From NCBI RefSeq assembly GCF_004345735.1, contig NZ_SLXL01000003.1, positions 1-64,000 of the forward strand: a stretch of DNA of 64,000 nt, read 5' to 3'. A program made the position numbers and the translations under genes. Numbering within the stretch: position 1 is the first letter of the stretch; each line of letters begins with the position of its first letter. Below the pieces are notes generated by a model that was not told the origin of the DNA, did no database searches, and worked only from the letters and a program-made list of their open reading frames with translations. This DNA comes from Rhodovulum adriaticum. GTDB taxonomy: Bacteria; Pseudomonadota; Alphaproteobacteria; Rhodobacterales; Rhodobacteraceae. Positions 51,699 to 61,772 of this stretch are shown here, piece after piece.

Positions 51699-54167
51699 AT
51701 GGGCACGCTTTTCCGCTGGCTCCTGCGGCTTTCCTTGGCAGGTATGGCCTTTATCCTGATCGGGTTGATCGCGGTCTATTACCTGGCCAGCCGGTCCCTG
51801 CCCGAATACGATGCGGATCACCGCGTCGCGGGACTGTCCGCCCCGGTGGAAATCGTCCGCGACAACAACAATGTTCCCCATATCTTTGGCGACAGCGATG
51901 CGGACGTGTTCTTCGGCCTTGGCTTTGCCCATGCCCAAGACCGGCTGTGGCAGATGACCATGATGCGGCGCACCGCGCAGGGGCGCCTGTCCGAACTGTT
52001 CGGCGAACGCACCCTGAAGATCGACGAATTGCTGCGGCGGCTGGACATCTACCGCCTGGCGCAGGACTCGGTCGCCGTACAGGATCCAGACACCCGCGCC
52101 GCGTTAGAGGCCTATGCAAGGGGCGTGAACGCCTGGATCACGACCGTCAACGACCAGGCCAAGGGGCGCGGTGCGCCCGAGTTCTTTCTCTTCGAACCCG
52201 AGGTCGCCTATTGGCAGCCCGCCGACTCGCTGGCGATCATCAAGCTGATGGGCCTGCGCCTGTCCGCCCACCTGGAACAAGAGGTGCTGCGCGCCCGCCT
52301 GTCGCTACTGCTGGATGAGGGACGCGTGCGCGACCTGATGCCCGACGCGCCCGGCCGCGGCCTGATCGATCTGCCCGATTACGCATCCCTGGCCCCGGGT
52401 GTCCAACCCTCCACGGCGCCGCTGACCCGGCTGGCGGCGGGGCCGCTCTCGCCCTTCCCGCGCCGTGCCCTTGCGGGGGCCTCCAACGCATGGGCGGCCG
52501 CACCCGGACGTGCGGCGGCGGGCGGGACATTGCTGGCAAACGATCCCCATATGGGCTTTGCCGCTCCGGGGCCGTGGTACCTGGCCCGGCTGGATCTTTC
52601 CACGGGCGCGGTGATCGGCGGCACGATCCCGGGCATGCCGCTGGTGCTGGCGGGCCGCTCGGATCGGCTGGGCTGGGCTGTCACCTCGTCCTACCTGGAT
52701 GATCAGGACGTGTTCCTTGAACAGTTGAACCCCGACAACCCCGAGGAATACCGCACCCCCGACGGCTTCAAGCCGTTCGAAACACGCCGCACGATCATCA
52801 AGGTCGCCGACGCGGCGCCGGTCACGGTCACCCTGCGCTGGACGGAAAACGGCCCGGTGCTGCCCGGCACCCATTACGACCTGGCCTCGGTGACGCCGCC
52901 GGGCCATGTCTCCACGCTGGGCTGGACGATCTTGTCGGGGGCGGACACCTCGATGAGTGCAGCCCTGGGCATCATGCGCGCACAGACCGTGGACGCGGCG
53001 ATCGAGGCCGGGCGCTTCTTCGTGGCGCCGTCCCAGAACCTGACCGTTGTCGATCAGGAACGGATCGCCCTGCAAACCATCGGCGCGATGCCGCGCAGGC
53101 TGGCCGGTCATCAAAGCATGGGACGCATGCCGGTGCCCGGTTGGCGGGCCGAAAACCGCTGGCAAGGGCGACTGAACTATGCCGCCAACCCCCGTGTGAT
53201 CGACCCCGACAGCGGCATCCTGGGCAATACCAACAACAAGCTGGTCGATCGGCCCTTCCCGTTGCATGTCAGCTATCACTGGGGCGACACGCAGCGCATC
53301 CAGCGCTGGCGCCGCCTGATGGAAAGCCGCAAGGTCCACACCCGCGAAAGCTTCATCGAGGCCCAGCTGGATACCGTGTCCTTTACCGCGCGGGCGCTGC
53401 TGCCGCTGATCGGGCGGGATCTGTGGTTCACCGGCGAACCGGCCCCGGCCGGCAGCCCCGAACGCCGGCGCCAACAGGCCCTGGACCTGCTGGCCGAGTG
53501 GAACGGCGAGATGAACGAGCACCTGCCCGAACCGCTGATCTACGCCGCCTGGTTGCGCCGCCTGCAAGACCGTCTGATCCGCGACGACCTGGGCCCCTTG
53601 GCCGACGAGTTCACCCATGTCGACCCGCTGTTCATCGAGCGCGTGTTCCGCAATGTCGACGGCGCGTCTGCATGGTGCGACATCCGCCAGTCCGGCCCCG
53701 TCGAAAGCTGCACCGAGATCGCCCGCCGCGCCCTGGACGAGGCGCTGCTATGGCTGGACGAAACCTATGGCGGCCAGCTCCAGTCGCTGCGTTGGGGTGA
53801 GGCGCACCAAGCCTGGCACGACCACCCGGTCCTGGGCGAAACCCCGTTCCTTAAATGGGTCGTCAACATCCGCCAGCCGACCTCGGGCGGGGACAATACC
53901 CTGAACCGGGGCCTGACGCGGGGCAGCGCGCCCGACCCCTTCACCAATGTCCATGGCGCAGGCTATCGCGGGGTCTACGATTTCGCCGACCCCGAAAGCT
54001 CGGTCTTCATCATCGCCACCGGGCAATCGGGCCACCCCCTCAGCCGCCATTACGACGATCTGGGCGAATTGTGGCGGCGCGGGGAATACATCCCGATGAC
54101 GCTGGACCCGGACCTCGCCCGCGCGGCCGCTGTGGGCATCACCCGTCTGCGACCCCGCCGGAAATGA
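51699..54167 (+). CDS. Penicillin acylase-family N-terminal-nucleophile hydrolase
   Basis: The 822-residue precursor has an N-terminal membrane helix (about 10-30), then the alpha chain, a spacer, and the beta chain starting at the autocatalytic nucleophile in ALAGASNAWAA (Ser262). Conserved LLANDPHMGFAAPGPWY follows, with the oxyanion Asn/His region further on (NLTVVDQERIALQTIGAMPRR). The family hydrolyses amides such as beta-lactam side chains or acyl-homoserine lactones. The helix suggests export and anchoring in the periplasm. Its stop overlaps the MttB start by 4 bases, an unexpected pairing. The substrate is unknown. Confidence 0.92.
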   Translation: MGTLFRWLLRLSLAGMAFILIGLIAVYYLASRSLPEYDADHRVAGLSAPVEIVRDNNNVPHIFGDSDADVFFGLGFAHAQDRLWQMTMMRRTAQGRLSELFGERTLKIDELLRRLDIYRLAQDSVAVQDPDTRAALEAYARGVNAWITTVNDQAKGRGAPEFFLFEPEVAYWQPADSLAIIKLMGLRLSAHLEQEVLRARLSLLLDEGRVRDLMPDAPGRGLIDLPDYASLAPGVQPSTAPLTRLAAGPLSPFPRRALAGASNAWAAAPGRAAAGGTLLANDPHMGFAAPGPWYLARLDLSTGAVIGGTIPGMPLVLAGRSDRLGWAVTSSYLDDQDVFLEQLNPDNPEEYRTPDGFKPFETRRTIIKVADAAPVTVTLRWTENGPVLPGTHYDLASVTPPGHVSTLGWTILSGADTSMSAALGIMRAQTVDAAIEAGRFFVAPSQNLTVVDQERIALQTIGAMPRRLAGHQSMGRMPVPGWRAENRWQGRLNYAANPRVIDPDSGILGNTNNKLVDRPFPLHVSYHWGDTQRIQRWRRLMESRKVHTRESFIEAQLDTVSFTARALLPLIGRDLWFTGEPAPAGSPERRRQQALDLLAEWNGEMNEHLPEPLIYAAWLRRLQDRLIRDDLGPLADEFTHVDPLFIERVFRNVDGASAWCDIRQSGPVESCTEIARRALDEALLWLDETYGGQLQSLRWGEAHQAWHDHPVLGETPFLKWVVNIRQPTSGGDNTLNRGLTRGSAPDPFTNVHGAGYRGVYDFADPESSVFIIATGQSGHPLSRHYDDLGELWRRGEYIPMTLDPDLARAAAVGITRLRPRRK

Positions 54168-55678
54168 GACGCCGGCCCCGCAAGCGGTTCGTCACACCGC
54201 CCGCCGCGGACGCGTTCCGCCTTGACACCCCTGCCCAGGCGGCCGATGCCGTGGCGGTGTTGCGCGGCCGGGCACTGGACCTGCTGGCCGGGCATGGCGT
54301 CGTAATCCGCCACCCCGCGCTACAGGCCGCGCTGCGGCGCGCCGGCGCCCGCCCGGCCCGTGACGCCGATCGCCTGCGCCTGCCCCGCCCCCTGGTCGAA
54401 GAGGCGCTGGCAGCCACCCCGAAAACGGTCGCCCTCGCGGGCAAGATACCGGCGCGCGACATCGCCCTGCCCCGCGCCGATGGCGGTTTTGTCATGCGCA
54501 CCGGCACCGGCGCACATCGCTACATCGCCCCCGATGGCACCAGCCGCCCGATGGACCTGCGCGCTGTGACCGAGATCGCCGCCGTGGCCGAAACGCTGTC
54601 CCAGGTCGGGTTCATCGCACACCCCTTCGTCCATGGCGTGCCCGAAAAGACGGCCGATATCCACGGCTACGCGGCCCTGATGGCCCGCACGACAAAACAT
54701 GTCTGGATGCAGCCCTACCAGCGGCGCAACATCGGCTACCTGATGTGCATCGCCGCCGTCGCCGCCGGCGGCGAGGATGCCCTGCGCGCCCGCCCCCTGA
54801 CCAGCGCGATTACCTGCGCCTTCAGCCCGCTGGAATTCAAGCGGATGGACAGCGAGGTGATCGTAGAGGCCGGGCGCTTCGGCGTTCCGCTGCATGCCTG
54901 TTCGCTGCCCTCGGGCGGGGGGACCGCCCCGTTTTCCGAAGGCGGCACCGCCTTGATCGCCGTGGCCGAGATCCTGGCGATGGTGACGATCGCCCATCAT
55001 CTCGCACCGGGCACGCCCGTCATCGCCACGCCGCTGATCTTTACCCTGGACATGGCCACCGGCGCGGCGCAGATGGCCTGTGTGGAGTCGATACAGGCCG
55101 CCGCCCTGGCCGTGCGGGTTCTGAAACAGGGGTTCGGGCTGATCACGCACAGCTACGGGATGGGATGCGACACACCCCGCCCCGGCGCCCAGTCGATGGC
55201 CGAGCGCAGCCTGCTTGGCCAGGCCGTCTCGGCCGCCGGGGCGGATATCCTGGGCGGTGTCGGTCAGTTGCAGACCGCGACGGCGTTCAGCCCGGTCCAG
55301 GCCGTTCTGGACGACCAGATCGGTGCGATGTTGCGCCGCCTGCGACGCCCGCCACCCGTGGACGACGACAGCCTGAACTGGACCGGCCTGACCGCTATCC
55401 GGACGGGCGGGCACTTCCTGGCCGACCCGCATACCCTGGCCCGCTGCCGCCACGGATTGCAGCCGGGCGCCTTCCTGCGCCCCGGCCGCCAGTCCCATGA
55501 CGCAAACGACGGGTTCACCGCACTGGATACCGCGCGCGAGGCCGCCCTTGCCGCCATCGCCGCCGCCCCCCAGGATGGCGTGCTGAGCACCGACCAACGC
55601 GCCGAGATCGCGGCCCTTGTCGCCCATGCCGACCGCCATGTTCCCGATGCCTTCGCCGAAACCGGCCCTGGCGTCTGA
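54164..55678 (+). CDS. MttB-family (non-pyrrolysine) corrinoid methyltransferase
   Basis: A 504-residue TIM-barrel protein of the trimethylamine methyltransferase family. The frame runs without an in-frame TAG, so it lacks pyrrolysine and belongs to the non-Pyl branch, whose known members demethylate quaternary amines such as glycine betaine, carnitine or proline betaine. Motifs include TADIHGYAALMARTTKHVW, the QPYQRRNIG stretch, SLPSGGGTAPFSEGGT and ITHSYGMGCDTPRPGAQSM. It needs a corrinoid protein and a partner methylase. None is adjacent, but the corrinoid protein at 5.5-6.2 kb could serve. The start overlaps the acylase stop (ATGA). Confidence 0.9.
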   Translation: MRRRPRKRFVTPPAADAFRLDTPAQAADAVAVLRGRALDLLAGHGVVIRHPALQAALRRAGARPARDADRLRLPRPLVEEALAATPKTVALAGKIPARDIALPRADGGFVMRTGTGAHRYIAPDGTSRPMDLRAVTEIAAVAETLSQVGFIAHPFVHGVPEKTADIHGYAALMARTTKHVWMQPYQRRNIGYLMCIAAVAAGGEDALRARPLTSAITCAFSPLEFKRMDSEVIVEAGRFGVPLHACSLPSGGGTAPFSEGGTALIAVAEILAMVTIAHHLAPGTPVIATPLIFTLDMATGAAQMACVESIQAAALAVRVLKQGFGLITHSYGMGCDTPRPGAQSMAERSLLGQAVSAAGADILGGVGQLQTATAFSPVQAVLDDQIGAMLRRLRRPPPVDDDSLNWTGLTAIRTGGHFLADPHTLARCRHGLQPGAFLRPGRQSHDANDGFTALDTAREAALAAIAAAPQDGVLSTDQRAEIAALVAHADRHVPDAFAETGPGV

Positions 55679-55721
55679 CCGCGCCCTGCCGTTCTTTTTG
55701 GTAAAAATACCCCGGGGGGGT

Positions 55722-55742
55722 CCGGGGGGCAGCGCCCCCCGG
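55722..55742. terminator. GC-rich terminator-like hairpin between MttB and hflX
   Basis: CCGGGGGGC (55722-55730) pairs with GCCCCCCGG (55734-55742) around a 3-base turn. It lies in a GTTCTTTTTGGTAAAAATACC context. Such G/C hairpin plus T/A-box elements are, in my view, common intergenic units in Rhodobacterales. It separates two converging genes. Confidence 0.6.
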
Positions 55743-55752
55743 CCTGCGCCCC

Positions 55753-57042
55753 CTAGAGTTGCCGGAACCGGGCCTGCTGCCGGGCGGTCCAGTTCACCCG
55801 CAGACGATAGCCGTCCTCGTCCTGTTCCTCATCCTCTACCACGCCCTGCTCATACAGCCAGGCACGCCGCTTCCCCTCGGCAAAGCCCAGCAACAGGTCC
55901 TGGCGGCTCCGGGCCTCGTCCAGGGCGGCCGTCACCGCCTCCATCAGCGGCGCCATCCCCGTGCCCGTCCAGGCCGACAGCGTCAGGATGTCATCGCGGC
56001 GGGCAGCGATGGTTTCCAGCGCGGCGCGCTCATCCGGGGGCAACAGGTCCGTCTTGTTCCAGACCTCGATCACCGGGGTCTCCTTGGCGACGCCCAGATC
56101 GGCCAGGATCGCGCGCACGTCCTCGGCCTGTTCCTCGGTGCCGGGATGCGCGATGTCGCGGACATGGCAGATCAGATCGGCCTCCAACACCTCTTCCAGG
56201 GTGGCGCGGAAGGCCGCGACCAGCTGCGTCGGCAGGTCCGAGATGAACCCCACCGTGTCGGACAGGATCACCTTCAGGCCCGTGGGCAACGTTACGGCCC
56301 GCATCGTCGGGTCCAGCGTGGCAAACAGCATGTCCTTGGCCATCACCTCGGCGCCGGTCAGGCGGTTGAACAGCGTGGACTTGCCCGCGTTGGTATACCC
56401 CACCAGCGCAACCACCGGGAACGGCACCTTGCGCCGGGCGGCGCGGTGCAGGTCGCGGGTTTTCACCACCTTGGCCAGTTGCCGCTTCAGCCGGGTGATC
56501 GCCTCGTCAATGGCGCGCCTGTCGGCCTCGATCTGGGTTTCACCGGGGCCGCCGACGAATCCCAAGCCGCCCCGCTGACGTTCCAGGTGGGTCCAGGCGC
56601 GGACCAGCCGCGTACGCTGATAGGACAGCGCAGCCAGTTCGACCTGCAGCACGCCCTCTCGGGTGCGGGCGCGGTCGGCAAAGATTTCTAGGATCAGGCC
56701 GGTCCGGTCCAGGATTTTAACCTTCCAGTCCCGTTCCAGGTTGCGCTGCTGGATCGGGGTCACCGGACCGTCAATCAGGACCAGTTCGACCTCTTCATCG
56801 CGAAAGCGTTCGCCCAACTCCTCCAGCTTGCCGGACCCGAACAGCAGCCCCGGCCGCACCTTTGGCAGCGGCACGATCTCTGCCCCGACGACCTGCATGT
56901 CGGGCAAGGCCGCGGCCAAGGCCACGGCCTCTTCCAGCGCGGGGCCCGCCTCGCGCCGGTCACGGTCGGACGTGATGTCCGGGTGCAGCACCCATGCGCG
57001 CGTGACGGTCGGGCCGTGCTCTTCAAAGCCGGCGGCGCTCAA
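55753..57042 (-). CDS. hflX: GTPase HflX
   Basis: HflX is a ribosome-associated GTPase that splits stalled ribosomes, for example after heat stress. The 429-residue protein has the N-terminal nucleotide-binding domain ([27 protein letters not shown]), the HflX link [19 protein letters not shown], and the GTPase domain with [16 protein letters not shown] (about 210), [10 protein letters not shown] and NKTD. It starts with TTG at 57042, overlapping the hfq stop, so it is coupled with hfq. Confidence 0.95.
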   Translation of the reverse strand: MSAAGFEEHGPTVTRAWVLHPDITSDRDRREAGPALEEAVALAAALPDMQVVGAEIVPLPKVRPGLLFGSGKLEELGERFRDEEVELVLIDGPVTPIQQRNLERDWKVKILDRTGLILEIFADRARTREGVLQVELAALSYQRTRLVRAWTHLERQRGGLGFVGGPGETQIEADRRAIDEAITRLKRQLAKVVKTRDLHRAARRKVPFPVVALVGYTNAGKSTLFNRLTGAEVMAKDMLFATLDPTMRAVTLPTGLKVILSDTVGFISDLPTQLVAAFRATLEEVLEADLICHVRDIAHPGTEEQAEDVRAILADLGVAKETPVIEVWNKTDLLPPDERAALETIAARRDDILTLSAWTGTGMAPLMEAVTAALDEARSRQDLLLGFAEGKRRAWLYEQGVVEDEEQDEDGYRLRVNWTARQQARFRQL

Positions 57043-57272
57043 TCCTCACCGTCATACAGGTTGATGGGCTGCGACGGCATGATCGTGGAAATCGCGTGCT
57101 TGTAGACCAGCTGCGATTGCCCGTCGCGGCGCAGCAGTACGCAGAAATTGTCGAACCAGGTGATGACGCCCTGCAGCTTGACCCCGTTGATCAGAAAGAT
57201 CGTGACCGGAACCTTGGTCTTGCGAACGTGGTTGAGAAATGCGTCTTGAAGATTCTGCTTGTCGGCAGCCAT
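57039..57272 (-). CDS. hfq: RNA chaperone Hfq
   Basis: Hfq is the hexameric Sm-like chaperone that pairs small RNAs with mRNAs. The 77-residue protein has Sm1 ([26 protein letters not shown]) and Sm2 ([16 protein letters not shown]), with the usual alphaproteobacterial short C-tail. It lies downstream of trkH with 134 bases between, likely its own promoter, and is followed by hflX. Confidence 0.97.
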   Translation of the reverse strand: MAADKQNLQDAFLNHVRKTKVPVTIFLINGVKLQGVITWFDNFCVLLRRDGQSQLVYKHAISTIMPSQPINLYDGED

Positions 57273-57406
57273 TTGTTCTTGCCCTTGTTGTCTGGACCTG
57301 CCCCTCGGCGGACAGCCGTCTCCCTACGGGGCGAGTATGAAGCGAGGTTTTCCGAGTTTCCAGCCCTTCCGTCGCCCCCACGGTGCGAAATCGCCGCCCG
57401 TGACAC

Positions 57407-58927
57407 TCACGAGCGCCAGAATTCCGGGTTCATCAGGGCGATGATCGCCAGGGTTTCCAGCCGCCCCAGCACCATCGCCGCGGCCAGCACCATTCGGGCG
57501 TCATCCCCAAGCGCGGCGTAGGACAGGGCCGGATCGGCGGCCGCCCCGGCCAACGGGCCGGTCGTGGTCAGCGCCGCGACTGTCAGAACCATCGCGGCCT
57601 CGAAATCCAGCCCGGTCAGGCCCAAGGCCACCATGACCACCGCGACCGACAGTGCGAACAGCATGAAAAAGACAAAGGCGATCTGCGCCCCCTGTCGGCG
57701 GATGCGCCGGGCATAGGCCCCCGCGCCCCCGACGGAACTGGGATGGATCAGCTTTTCCATCTCACGCACGCCGTGCTTGTAAAGCGCGTAGATGCGCAAC
57801 AGCTTGACCCCGCCCGCGGTGGTCGCCACGCCGCCGCCAAAGACCGCCAGCCCCACCAGGATCAGCCCCGGCGAGGGCAGCCCTGACCAATCCCGCGCCG
57901 CCGCCCATTCGCCCGACGTGAACCCCGTGGTCGTCAGGAAAGAGGTGACCGTGAAGACCGCCCCCCATAGCGCCTTGAGCGCGGCAATCCCGTTTTCGTC
58001 CACCGACCCGCCATAGGCGCCCATCCAGTGGCGCGCGATCAGAAAGGCAGTGACCAACCAGGCAATGGCGATCCCCATGCGGAATTCCAGGTCGCCGACC
58101 AACCCCCGCCAGCTTTCGGGGCGAAAATCGAACATGAATGTGCGCCGGGAAAACGCGAAGGCAAAGAACCAGAACAGCATGAACTCGCCCCACAGGCCGC
58201 TGGCCCCGCCTTCGACCCCGCCTACAGGCGAAATCCCCGATGTGGCCATCACCGCCATGGCATGACAGGCGGCCACCAGCGGCCCCTCGCCGGTCAGCAG
58301 CATCAGCACCCACAGGCTGGCGGTCAGGCCCAGATAAACCGGCGCCAGTTGCGCGCCGAAGCGGATCAGCCGCTCGCGCGCATCGGCTGTGGTTGTCGCC
58401 CCCGCAGCAGGCCGGGCGCGGCCCGTCACGCCGCCCTGCGTCGCGGTCACCTCGAACCCGCCCAGGTTCATCGGCGCCAGGATCGCAATGGCCGTCACCC
58501 ACAGGAAATAGCCGCCCAGCCATCCAACCAGCGCGCGCCACAGATGCACCGCCGGGCCGGGATCCGCGCTGCCGTCAAAGATCGTCGCCCCCGTGGTCGT
58601 CAGGCAGGACACCATCTCGAAATAGGCGTCGATCAGGCGCAGGTCCGGCACTGCCTCTGTCAGGGGCACCGCCAGCATCAGCGGCAGCGCCGTGTAACAG
58701 CCCAGCATGGCCAGCAGGTGGCTGCGCGCCTGGTTCTTGACCGCGTTGTTGACCGTGGCAATGCCGATCAGCGTGGTCAGCATCCCGAACAACAGCGCCC
58801 CGTAAAAGAACGCGCGGGCGGCCTCGTGATCGTTGTCCACCAGGGCCACGGGCACCGGCACCAGCATAGCCAGCGCACCGATCCCCATCAGGATCACCAG
58901 AAAAGGAAGATCGGTGACCCGCGCCAT
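57407..58927 (-). CDS. trkH: Trk-type potassium uptake protein TrkH
   Basis: TrkH is the membrane pore of the low-affinity K+ uptake system and works with TrkA. The 506-residue protein has the four repeated pore units. Filter-like segments SCLTTTGATIFDG, VMATSGISPVGG, SFLTTTGFTSGEW and TTTGPLAG are the four Gly-containing loops. The gene lies 2 bases after trkA. Confidence 0.94.
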   Translation of the reverse strand: MARVTDLPFLVILMGIGALAMLVPVPVALVDNDHEAARAFFYGALLFGMLTTLIGIATVNNAVKNQARSHLLAMLGCYTALPLMLAVPLTEAVPDLRLIDAYFEMVSCLTTTGATIFDGSADPGPAVHLWRALVGWLGGYFLWVTAIAILAPMNLGGFEVTATQGGVTGRARPAAGATTTADARERLIRFGAQLAPVYLGLTASLWVLMLLTGEGPLVAACHAMAVMATSGISPVGGVEGGASGLWGEFMLFWFFAFAFSRRTFMFDFRPESWRGLVGDLEFRMGIAIAWLVTAFLIARHWMGAYGGSVDENGIAALKALWGAVFTVTSFLTTTGFTSGEWAAARDWSGLPSPGLILVGLAVFGGGVATTAGGVKLLRIYALYKHGVREMEKLIHPSSVGGAGAYARRIRRQGAQIAFVFFMLFALSVAVVMVALGLTGLDFEAAMVLTVAALTTTGPLAGAAADPALSYAALGDDARMVLAAAMVLGRLETLAIIALMNPEFWRS

Positions 58928-58929
58928 CG

Positions 58930-60306
58930 TCAGAAGAAGTCAATCGAGACCTGGAGAAGCTGCTCGACCGCCGGGACGTCCGCGGACAGGGCAAAGATCG
59001 CCACCATGTCGCCCTCCTCGATCCGGGTGCGGCCGGTGGGGCGCACGACCTTGTCGCCCTTCTGCACCGCGCCGACCAGGGCCCCTTCGGGGAAGTCGAT
59101 ATTCGCGATGCGCTTGCCGCACATCGGCGAGGTGGACAGAACCTGCGCCTCCAGCACCTCGGCCTCGGCGTCGCCGATGGAATAGACGCCGCGCACGCGG
59201 CCGTGGCGCACATGGCGCAGGATGGAACTGACGGTGGTCGCGCGCGGATTGATATAGGCATCCACGTCCAGCGGCCCCATCAACGGCACCAGCGAGGGAT
59301 CGTTGACCAGGCAGATCGCCATCGGGCAGCCGGCCATCTTGGCGCGCACCGCGGTCAGCAGGTTGGTCTTGTCGTCGTCGGTCACAGCCAGGATCGCGTC
59401 GGCGCGGTCGATATTGGCCTCGTGCAACAGCGCCACGTCCAACCCGTCGCCGTTCAGAACGATCGTCCGTTCCAGCGCGTCTGCGGCAATCTCGGCCCGG
59501 CGGCGGTCATGCTCGATCACCTTGGCGCGAATGCGGTGTTCCTGCCGTTCCAGGGCCTGCGCCACGGACAGGCCGACATTGCCACCGCCGACGATCACCA
59601 CCCGTTCCTGCCGCTTGGTCGATTTGCCGAAAATTTCCAGCGTGCGGTTCACGTCCTCCACATGGGAAAAGGCGTAGATCTGGTCGTCGGGGAACAGCTG
59701 GTCGCCCGGTTCGGGGGCGAACAGCGTGCCCTCGCGGCGGATGCCGACCACCACCGCGCGCAGGGTCGAGAACAGCTCACTCAACTGGCGCAGGGGCGTG
59801 TTCAGCACCGGGCAGTCGGCCTCCAACGTGATGCCCAGCAATTGCGCGCCGCCCCGCAGAAAGCTTTCGGTGTCAAAGGTCGCAGGCGCGGCCAGCCGTT
59901 GCAGGGCTGCGTTTGCGACCTCGCGCTCGGGGCTGATGACCACATCGATGGGCATGTGTTCCCGGCGGTAAAGGTCGGAATAGATCGCCGCCAGGTAGGA
60001 TTGCGCCCGCAGGCGGGCGATCTTGCGCGGGACCGCAAAGACCGAATGGGCCACCTGGCAGGTGACCATGTTGACCTCGTCCGAATAGGTCGCGGCGATG
60101 ATCATGTCCGCATCCCGCGCGCCCGCCCGTTCCAGAACGTCCGGGTAAGAGGCGTGCCCGGCGATACCCTGCACGTCCAGCGCGTCGGTAGCACGCCGGA
60201 TCAGGTCGCCGTCACGATCCACGATTGTAACGTCGTTCTTTTCGCCCGACAGGTGCCGCGCGATCTGCCAGCCGACCTGGCCCGCACCGCAGATGATGAC
60301 CTTCAT
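58930..60306 (-). CDS. trkA: Trk potassium uptake regulatory protein TrkA
   Basis: TrkA binds NAD(H) or ATP and gates TrkH at the cytoplasmic side. The 458-residue protein is a duplication of RCK units: two Rossmann motifs, MKVIICGAGQVGWQIARHLSG and VVIVGGGNVGLSVAQALE, each followed by a TrkA-C domain. It is separated from ntrX by 56 bases. The order ntrYX-trkA-trkH-hfq-hflX is a known alphaproteobacterial arrangement. Confidence 0.95.
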   Translation of the reverse strand: MKVIICGAGQVGWQIARHLSGEKNDVTIVDRDGDLIRRATDALDVQGIAGHASYPDVLERAGARDADMIIAATYSDEVNMVTCQVAHSVFAVPRKIARLRAQSYLAAIYSDLYRREHMPIDVVISPEREVANAALQRLAAPATFDTESFLRGGAQLLGITLEADCPVLNTPLRQLSELFSTLRAVVVGIRREGTLFAPEPGDQLFPDDQIYAFSHVEDVNRTLEIFGKSTKRQERVVIVGGGNVGLSVAQALERQEHRIRAKVIEHDRRRAEIAADALERTIVLNGDGLDVALLHEANIDRADAILAVTDDDKTNLLTAVRAKMAGCPMAICLVNDPSLVPLMGPLDVDAYINPRATTVSSILRHVRHGRVRGVYSIGDAEAEVLEAQVLSTSPMCGKRIANIDFPEGALVGAVQKGDKVVRPTGRTRIEEGDMVAIFALSADVPAVEQLLQVSIDFF

Positions 60307-60362
60307 GGCCGCCTACGCCCCCAAGGAAGATGCCCCTTGCATTGCAGATGCCCGGTCATGGG

Positions 60363-61772
60363 TCAATCGGTGCCGTCGCCGGGCCCGACATGGGCCACCC
60401 GTGCCCCGCCCTTGGCCGAGGTCACAACCCCCAGCGTCTTGAGCTTGCGGTGCAGGGCAGAGCGTTCCATTCCGACGAAGCTGGCCGTGCGCGAGATATT
60501 GCCGCCAAAGCGGTTGATCTGGGTCAGCAGATATTCCCGCTCGAACAACTCGCGCGCCTCGCGCAGCGGCAGGGTCGCCAGACCGCCCGACAGCACCACG
60601 CGGCCCTCGTCCACCGGGGCCTCTGCCGGGACGGGCAGTTCGCTGGCGGCGATGGGGTCGCTGCCTTCGCCCAGGATCAGAACCCGTTCAATCACGTTCT
60701 TCAACTGGCGCACATTGCCCGGCCAGACCATCGTCTGCAGCAATGCTTCTGCCTCGGCGCTGAGTTCCCGCTGCGTCAGCCCCTGTTCGCGGTTGAAGCC
60801 CTTGATGAAATGCGTGGCCAGTTCGGGAATGTCCTCGCGCCGTTCATCCAGCGAGGGAACCTCGATCGGCACCACGTTCAGGCGATGGTATAATTCTTCC
60901 CGGAAATTGCCTGCCGCGATCTCGGCCGTCAGGTCGCACGTCGTGGACGAGATCACGCGAATATCCACACGCACCTTGTCGGACCCGCCAGAGCGCTGGA
61001 ATTGCTGGTCCACCAGCACCCGCAGGATCTTGGACTGGGTGCCAAGGGGCATGTCGGCCACCTCGTCAAAGAACAGAACGCCCCCATGGGCCTGTTCCAG
61101 CAGGCCCGGTTCTATCCCGCGGTCCTGGCTTTCGCGGCCGAACAGCACCTCTTCCATCCGGTCGGGTTCGATAGAGGCAGAGTTGACCACCACGAAGGGC
61201 CGCCCCGACCGGCTGGAATTGGCGTGGATATAGCGGGCGGCCACCTCCTTGCCACAGCCCGGCGGGCCCGACAGCATCACCCGCCCGTTCGATTTCGTCA
61301 CCTTGTCCAGCTGCGCCCGCAGCGCGCGGAACGCGGGGCTGGAGCCGACCATTTCCGCCTGCGCCACGTCGCGCCGCCGCAATTCCTGGTTCTCGCGGCG
61401 CAGCCGGGCGGCCTCCATCGCGCGGCGAATGACGACCAGCAACTGATCGATATTGAAGGGCTTTTCGATAAAATCATAGGCGCCCTGCTTGATCGCGGCC
61501 ACCGCGATCTCGATGTTGCCGTGGCCAGAGATGATGACCACGGGGATATCGGGATTGTCGCGCTTGGTCGCGGTCAGGATGTCGATCCCGTCCATGCGGC
61601 TGTCCTTCAGCCAGATATCCAGGACCATCAGCGCCGGCGGCTCGGCGTTGATCTCGGCCATGCACTCTTCGGAATTCGCGGCCAGCCGCGTGGAATAGCC
61701 CTCGTCGATCAGGATATCCGAGATCAGTTCCCGAATGTCCCGCTCGTCGTCCACGATCAGGATGTCGCCCAT
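60363..61772 (-). CDS. ntrX: Nitrogen regulation response regulator NtrX
   Basis: NtrX is the response partner of NtrY and controls nitrogen, redox and envelope genes. The 469-residue protein has a receiver domain (Asp near 52 in VLDIWLKDSRMDG), an AAA+ domain with Walker A SGPPGCGKEVAARY and Walker B GGVLFFDEVAD, and a Fis-type C-terminal HTH (NISRTASFVGMERSALHRKL). The GAFTGA loop is absent: ASIEPDRMEEVLFGRESQDR continues straight on. This is usual for NtrX and suggests that it does not act on sigma54. Two start ATGs in a row (61775 and 61772) overlap the ntrY stop; the second is taken. Confidence 0.94.
   Translation of the reverse strand: MGDILIVDDERDIRELISDILIDEGYSTRLAANSEECMAEINAEPPALMVLDIWLKDSRMDGIDILTATKRDNPDIPVVIISGHGNIEIAVAAIKQGAYDFIEKPFNIDQLLVVIRRAMEAARLRRENQELRRRDVAQAEMVGSSPAFRALRAQLDKVTKSNGRVMLSGPPGCGKEVAARYIHANSSRSGRPFVVVNSASIEPDRMEEVLFGRESQDRGIEPGLLEQAHGGVLFFDEVADMPLGTQSKILRVLVDQQFQRSGGSDKVRVDIRVISSTTCDLTAEIAAGNFREELYHRLNVVPIEVPSLDERREDIPELATHFIKGFNREQGLTQRELSAEAEALLQTMVWPGNVRQLKNVIERVLILGEGSDPIAASELPVPAEAPVDEGRVVLSGGLATLPLREARELFEREYLLTQINRFGGNISRTASFVGMERSALHRKLKTLGVVTSAKGGARVAHVGPGDGTD

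Noticed and set aside
54164-55678. Pyrrolysine in the MttB-family protein
   Set aside because: No in-frame TAG is present in the coding region; it ends in TGA, so this is the non-Pyl type.
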